Shown here: in pieces, positions 56,931 through 64,000 of the stretch
How the letters are laid out: the number at the start of each line of letters is the position of its first letter
Numbering within the stretch: position 1 is the first letter of the stretch
From: Kappaphycus alvarezii
Lineage: Eukaryota; Rhodophyta; Florideophyceae; Gigartinales; Solieriaceae
Direction of reading: 5' to 3'
NCBI GenBank assembly: GCA_002205965.3
Contig: NADL03000862.1
Location: 248,001-312,000, forward strand
Length of the DNA stretch: 64,000 nucleotides
The notes under the pieces: model-generated
Told to the model about the DNA's origin: nothing
Databases searched by the model: none
The model's input: only the letters and a program-made list of their open reading frames with translations
Made by a program: the position numbers and the translations under genes

Positions 56931-59438
56931 TTGGAAACATTTGCTGACGTGTTTCCAGAGAAACTCCCAAGAGGTTTGCCACCGAGAAGGAAACAAGACT
57001 TTGAAATAGAATTAAAGGAAGGAGCAGAACCACAAAAGAAAGGTCTCTATAGACTTTCTGACAAAGAAATGTCAGAACTCCGAAAACAGTTGGACGAACT
57101 ACTAGAAGCTGAGTTTATAAGACCTAGTAAGAGCCCCTGGGGAGCTCCTATCCTATTCGTGAGCAAGAAGGATGATAGTCTACGGATGTGTGTCGATTAC
57201 AGAGCCTTAAACCGGCTTACTGTAAAAAACAGCTATCCCTTACCACGAATTGACGACATTTTCGACCAGCTTAAAGGAGCAAAGTTCTTCAGCAAAATTG
57301 ATCTTAGATCTGGGTATCACCAGATTAGACTACACGAAGATTCGATTCCATTTACCGCCTTCAGAACACGATACGGGCACTTTGAATTTCTTGTTCTGCC
57401 GTTTGGACTCACTAATGCGCCAGCAACTTTCATGAACCTAATGAATGACATTTTCAAGGATCAGCTCGACTTATTTGTGATCGTCTATCTGGATGATATC
57501 CTAATCTACAGTAAGACATGGAAGGATCACTTGGATCACATTCGAACTGTACTCGAAATCCTCAGAAAAGAAAAATTGTTTGGCAAATTATCTAAATGTG
57601 TCTTCGGAGTTACAGAAGTCGAGTACCTAGGACACATCATTTCTCAAAGTGGTATTTCTGTTGATCCAAACAAGATAAGTGCAGTCATGGAATGGCCGAT
57701 ACCAAAGAATAAGCAACAAGTACAGTCTTTTCTTGGTTTTGTCAATTATTACCGGAGATTCATAAAAGGCTGTTCAATTCTTGCAAAACCCCTCACAGAA
57801 TTGACGAAAAACGTGAATTTCCAATGGAGCCACACTCAAGATGATGCCTTCAAAGTACTCAAGCAAACACTTTGTAGCGCACCGGTTCTCAGAAATTTCG
57901 ACGCCACACTGCCTATCTACGTAACCACAGATGCATCACAGTATGCAATTGGTGCAGTGCTGGAACAGGAAGAATTAGGTTCTAAAAGGCCGGTCGCGTT
58001 TGCATCCAGGACTCTTAATGATGCGGAACAAAACTATGCGGCCCATGAAAGGGAACTTTTGGCCATTGTAGATTCCCTCAAGTGGTGGAGATCATACCTT
58101 TATGGTAATTCATTCACCATTCACTCGGACCACTATCCCCTAAGATACCTAGAAACCCAAGAAAACTTGTCCCCGAGACAAGTGAGATGGCTGGAAAGAT
58201 TAGTTAATTTCGACTTCAAGATAATACCCATCTCAGGAAAATCAAATGTAGTGGCGGACGCACTATCGAGGCAACCACAAGATGTGCCGTCACCTTATCA
58301 ACGAAACAATTCATTACTTCAAGAAGTTATTACCAAGACATCCTCAGAATCCAATAACATTTCGACCATATCATTCACAAACACTGAGTTAGTGGGGTTG
58401 GTAGAAGATTATGGTAGGGATGAGAACCTCAGAACCCATTACCAAGATCCTAGAGCTCCCTTTGAGCGTCGAGGGATGCTTCTACTTAAAAACAAGAAGA
58501 TCTGTGTACCAGAAGGAAATTTCAGAGTCAAGCTCCTGCATGACTATCATTGCACTCCCAACACGGGACACCTAGGAATAAGCAAAACTATCAACAGAAT
58601 ATCACCAAAGTTTTATTGGAAAAATTTAAGATCGGATGTAATCCGATACATACGTTCCTGCCAATGCCAGAGAACCAAAGCAACCAATCAGAAACCCGCA
58701 GGTCTTTTACAACCACTAGAACCACCGAAAACCAAATGGACCCACATAACCATGGATTTCATCACACCTCTCCCAAAGTCGAGAAATGGAAACAACGGCG
58801 TGTTAACAGTCGTTGACAGACTTTCTAAGATGATCAGAATAATACCAACGAAACCAAACACAGATGCTCCTGAAACAGCACTGCTGTTCAAGAATCACGT
58901 ATACCGAAATCATGGATTACCAGAGAATATCATATGTGACCGAGATCCCATCTTCATGAGCAAGTTTTGGACAAAACTTTTTGCTCTACTAGGAACAAAG
59001 ATATCCCCCTCCTCTGCATACCACCCACAAACTGATGGACAATCGGAGATAATGAACAGGAAAATAGAGGAAATGATCCGTGCTTTCGTTAGCTTCGACA
59101 AATCAGATTGGGATAATTTCCTGGTAGACTTTGAAGTTGCTTACAACTCCTCTGTGAATGTCACCACAACTTTCTCACCATTTTTCCTCAATTACGGAAT
59201 TCAACCACGAACAGTACCTTTAGATGTTTTAGCGTCAGACAATCCAGCGGCAGCAGGTTTTCTAAAACATATGCAAGAAGCATTAAGGAAAGCCCAGAAT
59301 CACATCCGAAAATCCAATGAGTCCACCGCAAAATATGTAAACAAGAAAAGAAGGCCGTCTACTTTCAAGATTGGTGATAAGGTTTGGCTATCAACAAAGA
59401 ACTTATCACTTGAAGATGCGGCTGATCACGCAAACTGA
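56931..59438 (+). CDS. pol: Pol: reverse transcriptase, RNase H, integrase
   Basis: The frame has 835 codons, the longest in the window. RT occupies residues about 1-270: [54 protein letters not shown], then the catalytic Y186-L-D-D189, then [18 protein letters not shown]. RNase H follows with TDASQYAIG (D334), [10 protein letters not shown] and [10 protein letters not shown]. Integrase has the H2C2 finger (from H537); its second half reads SCQCQRTK, C-x-C instead of the usual C-x2-C, perhaps a lost codon. Then comes the core D609, D670, E706 with exactly 35 residues between the last two (DD35E intact). It ends at TGA 59436 inside AADHAN, where one A missing from GCAAACTG shifts [11 protein letters not shown] to the next frame. 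The start is not an ATG; it is a continuation of Gag-Pol. Confidence 0.93.
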   Translation: METFADVFPEKLPRGLPPRRKQDFEIELKEGAEPQKKGLYRLSDKEMSELRKQLDELLEAEFIRPSKSPWGAPILFVSKKDDSLRMCVDYRALNRLTVKNSYPLPRIDDIFDQLKGAKFFSKIDLRSGYHQIRLHEDSIPFTAFRTRYGHFEFLVLPFGLTNAPATFMNLMNDIFKDQLDLFVIVYLDDILIYSKTWKDHLDHIRTVLEILRKEKLFGKLSKCVFGVTEVEYLGHIISQSGISVDPNKISAVMEWPIPKNKQQVQSFLGFVNYYRRFIKGCSILAKPLTELTKNVNFQWSHTQDDAFKVLKQTLCSAPVLRNFDATLPIYVTTDASQYAIGAVLEQEELGSKRPVAFASRTLNDAEQNYAAHERELLAIVDSLKWWRSYLYGNSFTIHSDHYPLRYLETQENLSPRQVRWLERLVNFDFKIIPISGKSNVVADALSRQPQDVPSPYQRNNSLLQEVITKTSSESNNISTISFTNTELVGLVEDYGRDENLRTHYQDPRAPFERRGMLLLKNKKICVPEGNFRVKLLHDYHCTPNTGHLGISKTINRISPKFYWKNLRSDVIRYIRSCQCQRTKATNQKPAGLLQPLEPPKTKWTHITMDFITPLPKSRNGNNGVLTVVDRLSKMIRIIPTKPNTDAPETALLFKNHVYRNHGLPENIICDRDPIFMSKFWTKLFALLGTKISPSSAYHPQTDGQSEIMNRKIEEMIRAFVSFDKSDWDNFLVDFEVAYNSSVNVTTTFSPFFLNYGIQPRTVPLDVLASDNPAAAGFLKHMQEALRKAQNHIRKSNESTAKYVNKKRRPSTFKIGDKVWLSTKNLSLEDAADHAN

Positions 59439-59821
59439 ACCCAAAGTATTGTGGTCCCTTTGAAATAACAGAGGACATTAACGGTGTAACTTACCGTCTG
59501 CAGTTATCTCAACCGATGATCGACAGAGGAATACATAATGCGTTCCACGCTAGCCTCTTGAAACCGTTCTTTGAAGATGAATTCAACCGACAAATTCCAC
59601 CACCGCCACCACTCCAATTTCAAGATGGACATGAGGAATACGAAGTTGAGTCTATACTCGCTCATAAAAAAGAACGTGGAAAAAATAAATTCATTGTCAA
59701 ATGGAAAGGGTACGGAGATCATGAGAACTCGTGGCTTCCCGAATCATACCTCAAGAATTCACAAGAACTTTTGAATAAGTACAAGCAGAACCTCAAGAAT
59801 CGGGGCGATTCTTCTCTGTAA
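59439..59821 (+). CDS. pol: Pol C-terminus with chromodomain
   Basis: In the frame after the one-base shift: [11 protein letters not shown], then FHASLLKPFFEDEF, then a poly-Pro stretch, then a chromodomain EEYEVESILAHKK, FIVKWKGYGDHENSWLPESY, LKNSQELLNKY. The pattern YxVExIL, FxVKWKGY and ENSWxP is diagnostic. Chromodomains of such elements guide integration to marked chromatin. It stops at TAA 59819-59821, overlapping the polypurine tract. Confidence 0.92.
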
Positions 59822-59831
59822 GGGGGAGTGA
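59820..59831 (+). other. Polypurine tract
   Basis: AAGGGGGAGTGA directly precedes TGTTG of the 3' LTR, where plus-strand DNA synthesis starts. It overlaps the pol stop codon. Confidence 0.9.
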
Positions 59832-60334
59832 TGTTGCATTTCACTCCACAGACCTTACAACTGCATATACTGTACTGTAGATTCAAACCACTGGTAACCT
59901 TGCAGCCAGGGCTACTAGGCACTTTGCTGTCATTACACTTTCCTTACAGTTCTGAACACAGCGTTTGACCCCATTGGTACACTTGGAATAGTTACTGGCG
60001 AGTTGCACACTGGGATATTACATCATTGCTTTACCAATCAAAAGTCGCCTTGCTATCCCAAGCCACCTGGACCAATGTACTTCTTACATCTTGTCAGAGT
60101 ATGTCACTCTTGCCGACTACAATTCTGAAAGCGCTGCTTACGATACCGTCAGGGCTGTTTTACGGGAATACCTTTGAATTCGCTACTGTTAGACTGCATT
60201 TTCTTTTAGTTTGTAGCTATCTTCAGTTCTATATAAACCCTGGTTTGGAGCGGCCGGCTTTACCCAGCCAGCCTCAACCAAAGTTTCAACCACAGTTCTA
60301 CCTTGATCTGCTCGTGTGCGCTTAACACCCCACA
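59832..60334 (+). repeat. 3' LTR (503 bp)
   Basis: Same length and, by eye, the same sequence as 53300-53802, except C instead of T at position 6 (TGTTGCATTT). It contains the same pentamer motif and TATA box. Confidence 0.97.
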
Positions 60335-60339
60335 ACTTT
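60335..60339. other. Right target-site duplication ACTTT
   Basis: It follows CCCCACA of the 3' LTR and equals the five bases before the 5' LTR. Confidence 0.93.
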
Positions 60340-61770
60340 GGATTATCAACTAAGCTGATCATGAGCATGATCAGCTTCGTTAATAACCTCTGGTGTAGAG
60401 GCTGGGGTAGGGCCAGGAAGAAGTAGAGTGGCAGAAGTGGGGGCAGACATGTAGTTGGTTACACAAGTAAGGAAAGGAAGAAACATTTGAGTAAAGGGTG
60501 AATGCTTATTTTTACACAGCGGCATCTTCCGTAGTTAGTGTCGTTTTACGAATTTCATGGCCTGTGTGCACTTTAAGTAGCCAATTTAAGTGCACAACAT
60601 TGCAGCGAAAACAGCAGAGAAAATTTCTAAGCTGTGCGTAGAAATACAGTGAGAACTTGGTTGAATCTCAGCCCATAATCTCATGACAGTAAGCAGAACT
60701 CCTGGTAATTATGGAAGCACACTTCCAATTTCTTTGATGCTTTTTTCGCAATTCTCGCTTCCAAAAACGCTCGTGCGTTTTTTATATAAATTTTGTTCTA
60801 GTACATAGAAACAACCCTCTAGAGGTGATAACATTAAATCCGCTCGAATGAAACTCTCAGTATCCACAATACCTAAATAGGGTTTTTTAAAAGGAATGAA
60901 AATACTACCGTACTCCATTAATGGAAAAGCCATAATGTGGAGGCCGTAAGAGTCCATTAATATCTCTAGATAGGCATTATTTTCCACTTTTATCAATTGG
61001 TTGCCTTTTGCTAGGTCTCGAGTTGACCGGTAACTGCTTCATTCTTCAATATTGCCCTTATAATTATCTCTTAACTTGCTTTGAAACTTTCAGAGGTTCA
61101 ATTTACTCGTATAATATAGATTAAGCCTACCTAATACCAAAAAATACATTAAAATGAATTGTATCGGCAAGAATGACAGTAAGTCAGATATTTTCAAACT
61201 CACCATATTATCATCATCAAGGGATATCAATCAAATTCAAATATCGTATTCAAACTAGGCTCTCTTTCAGTTCTATTGGCCTGTTTTTTTTCTTTTACTC
61301 CTCAACTTTCTCGGTCCTCTCGCTCCTGTCCTCCCTAAACATTTTGAACACATCAAAAACTCTCATTCTATGCTCACACTAGCGACGGAGACGAGAGCAA
61401 GCTCTACCAACGAAATATCGACAAGAGATAACAATAGAGAATATTTAGTGTGTTTCAATATTTGAAAGACATAAGATAGTACAAAGTCGATCCTTTCCGC
61501 AAATTCCTGTTGCCTTTATCCCGAGAACAATCCTTGAACTCTTTTCCTTTAAAAACAATCGTCCTTCCTTTTCCTTCAATAAAAAAAATAAATCATAGAC
61601 TCCTTTTCGTTTATGAATCCAAACTCACTGTACAGCTTTATTTTCTATTTTATGTTTGAAGGATTGGCCCTCTTTTCGCGGAAGTAAATCTTTGGACTCT
61701 TGATCCACTTGGTCTTCCAAATTCAGCTCTGATATTTTATCAAACATATCTTTTATTATTGTCCCTAATT
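60340..61770. other. Downstream flank of the chromovirus, no gene seen
   Basis: A 12-bp-arm palindrome lies at 60352-60377. The rest is AT-rich, with a pyrimidine-rich patch at 61.25-61.6 kb and frames under 100 codons. Near 61446, GTGTTTCAATATTTGAAAGA weakly resembles the beginning of R1. Confidence 0.45.
60352..60377. repeat. Near-perfect hairpin palindrome, 12-bp arms, 2-base loop
   Basis: AAGCTGATCATG, AG, CATGATCAGCTT. It begins 12 bases after the right target duplication of the chromovirus, so it was part of the insertion-site DNA. Confidence 0.92.
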
Positions 61771-61771
61771 C

Positions 61772-62487
61772 GTGCAAATTCAAAGCCGCAACGTTGCCCC
61801 GCATTTTTTTGTTCGCCAAAAGTTCATGAAAGTTTTCGAAGACGTTACCCTATGTAAAGCTGAATATTATCATCGTTCAAACAGCACCCCTGCCATCAAC
61901 CACTCCATTGGCTCACCCACTTTGTCCTCAACATTACCAACCTCCACCAATCCGTCAATATCGCCAAATCAGCCAGAGCCCGTCGTCCCATCAACAGCCT
62001 GGCTTTGATGATCAATGGGCCTACTGACTATGGGCACTATTGCAGAAAGATGGACCAGTAAGGCGTTCCGGAGTGGTTCCGCGGTCATTTTGTGGAGGAG
62101 GCAGAAGAAGCAGAGGAGTAAGAAGAGACAGAGGAGCCTGGGGAGGATGAAGCGGATATGGACTGATCCCATGATCAGTCCATATGAGGAGGACTGGGTG
62201 GACCCGTGGGATCCATTAGTATACTACGGTAGGGGAGTGCTATGGCGGAAGAAGGGGAGAATGAGGGTGTAATTGTAATCTCAGGCTCCTCTGTTACGGA
62301 TGGAGCGGAGTTTAGGGTTCTTGAGGAGTTACTTGAGGGCCTTGATATGTCCGAAGAGGCTTCTTATCATTCTGGGTCTTTCGACAGAATTTGTGGGGAA
62401 TACATTGGGGCATGGGGTTTGCAGGAATTCTTGGCTCTGATACCGAGGAGATTGATTTTGAGGAGGACATCTAGATATTTATCCTGA
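61772..62487 (+). pseudogene. Broken acidic and Pro/Ser-rich reading frame
   Basis: A Ser/Thr/Pro-rich frame (61772-62008: GSPTLSSTLPTSTNPSISPN) is followed in another frame by an acidic stretch with stops (VEEAEEAEE, EETEEPGEDEADMD), then an open acidic segment 62242-62487 (MAEEGENEGVIVISGSSVTD, LEELLEGLDMSEEASYHSG). The composition suggests one former coding region, perhaps a retroelement Gag or a host gene, now broken by stops and shifts. No family is recognised. A 13-bp-arm hairpin sits inside it at 62156-62185. Confidence 0.3.
62156..62185. repeat. Hairpin palindrome, 13-bp arms, 4-base loop
   Basis: ATATGGACTGATC, CCAT, GATCAGTCCATAT, with exact arms. It interrupts the broken acidic frame and may be a local inverted duplication. 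Confidence 0.93.
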
Positions 62488-63580
62488 TGTTATCTACTTT
62501 TCGTCATGCTCTTCCAAAAGATTCCCTTGAATGCGTTTTATAGTATTTATTATGTTTTTTAGAGACTTTTGGTTAGTCAAAAAGTTTATGTAAGCTGAGT
62601 AAACTGCTTCCTCTAAAAGATTTCATGCAAATTGGGAGACAGCTTCAAGTGCAGACCCTAAAAGTGTCGAAGTTGAAAGTCAACTTCTGCCCTAAGAAGA
62701 ATTTATGGTGCGGTAGTCTTTGAGCAGAGGTGGTAGAACCTGCTCCTTTTATACATATTGTAGCCCCTTGATCTCCAGTCCTCATGCACTACTTCTCGGT
62801 CCCACAATTATACTTCGATAGCACTCTTCTCGCTTGAAACACCTCCGTTCTAGGATGATTGGTTTTGACAATCTCATCCTTAGTGAATTATTCCTATCAA
62901 AATAGTCACCTCTTTCCAGTGCTACATGAAGCAGTCGCAGATTAGCCATAGATAAAAGTGGTTCGGGAAGTAAATCAACACGACGGCAGAGCCACCGATT
63001 GCACGTAGCAGGCGACCCTGAGTGGAACATGCAGGACAATAGCATATAGACTCCTCAAGATAGGTACTGTAAAACGGGGCAGAATAAAGTGAGCCTCGCT
63101 GAATCTAGTCGAGGAGGACGTCCATCTGTACTCGCCTTTCTCAGTGCCTCCCAAGTCGCGCTAGGGGCGAGCGATGACTATCCAACCGAAACGGAAAGCC
63201 TAAGATCGATACGGCAAGGGCTCCGAAGCGAATATGAGCGATCAATAAGACCTGCCGGGCGTTGATGGACCGCTGGGCCTTGATGCCCCGGCGCCTGCGT
63301 CCAGCAGGGCCTTCCTCTCTCCGGTTCCATCCGCTCCCGTCCTTGCCCGCCCTGACACTGCTTTTCGCAGATATCGCCGTTTCCTCTTCTTTGGTAGCCC
63401 TTCCCGGGCCACCGCAGCGCTTCTCCTTGTTGATCCCCCATTCTCACCCAGCGAAGCTACCTTTCAATTCTTGGATTCTATCCATCACCTACCGCCCGGT
63501 CCTATACTCCTATGCCCCCTCATCGTTTGCCACTACCGCCATAGTTCTCAGTCTCGGACTTCCGCCGTGCTATTCATAGC
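62488..63580. other. Intergenic or eroded element sequence
   Basis: No clear gene. From about 63.1 kb GC content rises, and the frames probably include eroded sequence N-terminal to the RT domain starting at 63581. Confidence 0.4.
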
Positions 63581-64000
63581 TTGGATCTTTCAACCGCTCC
63601 TGGGGCCGATGGTTTGTCCCCAGTGCCAATGCTATTCCGCCCGTCAGGGACGGTCATGCCCTGCCAAAATTTCCTTCAAGCTCTGACAAAGTTCCTCAAC
63701 GTCTACTTGAACGGCGAACTTCCAGCCGCTTGCCGCCCGTACATCTACGGAAGCCGTCTCACCGCGCTGGTGAAACCAAACGGTGAAATCTGTCCTATCG
63801 CTGTCGGTCTTCTCTTCCGGAGCCTAATTAACTAGGCTCTCAGCGCACAATACTTCCCCCGCCCTTCGCTCATACCTTTTGTCTCATCAGTCGTGGGTAG
63901 GCGTCAAGAACGGTATCGATGCGATCATCCACTCCGTGCGTAGTCTTTCCCAGAGCCCTGAGTTCTGCGACCACGTGTTGGTTCCAATCGAACCCCACAC
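63581..64000 (+). pseudogene. Reverse-transcriptase domain of a non-LTR-like element, broken, runs off the edge
   Basis: The frame reads TAPGADGLSPVP, then FLQALTKFLNVYLNGELPAA, then YGSRLTALVKPNGEICPIAV. This is the RT pattern (S)xAGPDGLxP, then GxARLxALxKxxGGxRPIAVG. It stops at TAG 63833-63835. After a frame change, WVGVKNGIDAIIHSVRSLSQ (about 63890-63960) matches the next block of the family (xxGVGVKGGAEAAVHxxR). The remainder lies beyond the window. The C-terminal fragments at 32734, 35080 and 40395 fit the same protein class, so relics of these elements are spread over the window. Confidence 0.65.

Larger units (their letters stand above)
53300..60334 (+). mobile_element. Complete Ty3/Gypsy chromovirus with 5-bp target duplication
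   Basis: The 7035-bp element is bounded by two 503-bp LTRs and by the duplicated target ACTTT (53295-53299 and 60335-60339). The order is 5' LTR, primer-binding site, ORF0 with C2H2 fingers, antisense tRNA-like stretch, Gag with CCHC knuckle, protease, RT, RNase H, integrase, chromodomain, polypurine tract, 3' LTR. The LTRs appear identical except at position 6 (T in the left, C in the right), so the insertion is recent. The coding region is nevertheless split by several single-base shifts, mostly at short A or T runs. These could be real inactivating mutations or sequencing/assembly errors. A chromodomain after integrase places it among chromoviruses, which target chromatin. Confidence 0.96.

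Noticed and set aside
62156..62185. Hairpin as a rho-independent terminator
   Set aside because: No T-run follows and the window is eukaryotic.

Overview
The window looks like fungal nuclear DNA from a repeat-rich genome. The evidence is intron-poor, TATA-box genes with good Kozak starts, a chromodomain-bearing Ty3/Gypsy element, several decayed retroelements, and alternation between moderately GC-rich and AT-rich blocks. The lineage cannot be fixed from sequence alone. The reverse-transcriptase (RT) fragments at 32.7, 35.3, 40.4 and 63.6 kb resemble elements I associate more with early-diverging fungi and protists than with Dikarya, but that is a weak inference.

Layout. (1) 1-18.7 kb holds no convincing gene; it is mixed, probably old repeat-derived DNA with scattered copies of one short dispersed repeat. 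(2) 18.74-20.1 kb is a decayed Ty3/Gypsy pol on the + strand (RT palm, RT thumb and integrase; RNase H deleted). (3) 20.9-31.5 kb is the gene-bearing island: three consecutive minus-strand genes (20884-21579, 24854-25429, 29856-31283). They encode unrelated-looking basic, low-complexity proteins, but all three begin with the same pair of short motifs: [G/S]ILR (a SILK-type motif) and an RVxF-type motif. In known families this pair is a bipartite docking site for protein phosphatase 1 (PP1). The island is sprinkled with TACTG/CAGTA pentamer palindromes and contains a perfect 52-bp palindrome. (4) 32.5-40.6 kb holds fragments of non-LTR-like RT elements and, on the minus strand at 38.0-39.3 kb, a second decayed Gypsy pol. 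(5) 40.6-53.3 kb is AT-rich and gene-free, interrupted by a decayed leader region at 49.4-50.0 kb related to the intact element. (6) 53300-60334 is a structurally complete young chromovirus: two 503-bp LTRs that appear to differ at one base, a 5-bp ACTTT target duplication, a PBS, a polypurine tract, Gag, protease, RT, RNase H, DD35E integrase and a chromodomain. It has an additional ORF between the 5' LTR and gag whose C-terminus carries two U1-type C2H2 zinc fingers, and an antisense tRNA-like stretch. (7) 60.3-64 kb holds a broken acidic reading frame and, at the right edge, a frameshifted RT domain running off the window.

The part most likely to be undescribed is the tandem trio of putative PP1-docking proteins. 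If the motifs work, the three gene products could direct one phosphatase to different targets: one has an E/R-rich helical tail, and one has seven TSPY octapeptide repeats rich in proline-directed phosphosites. The second notable item is the chromovirus ORF0 with paired U1-type zinc fingers, followed by a canonical-looking -1 frameshift heptamer at the end of gag.
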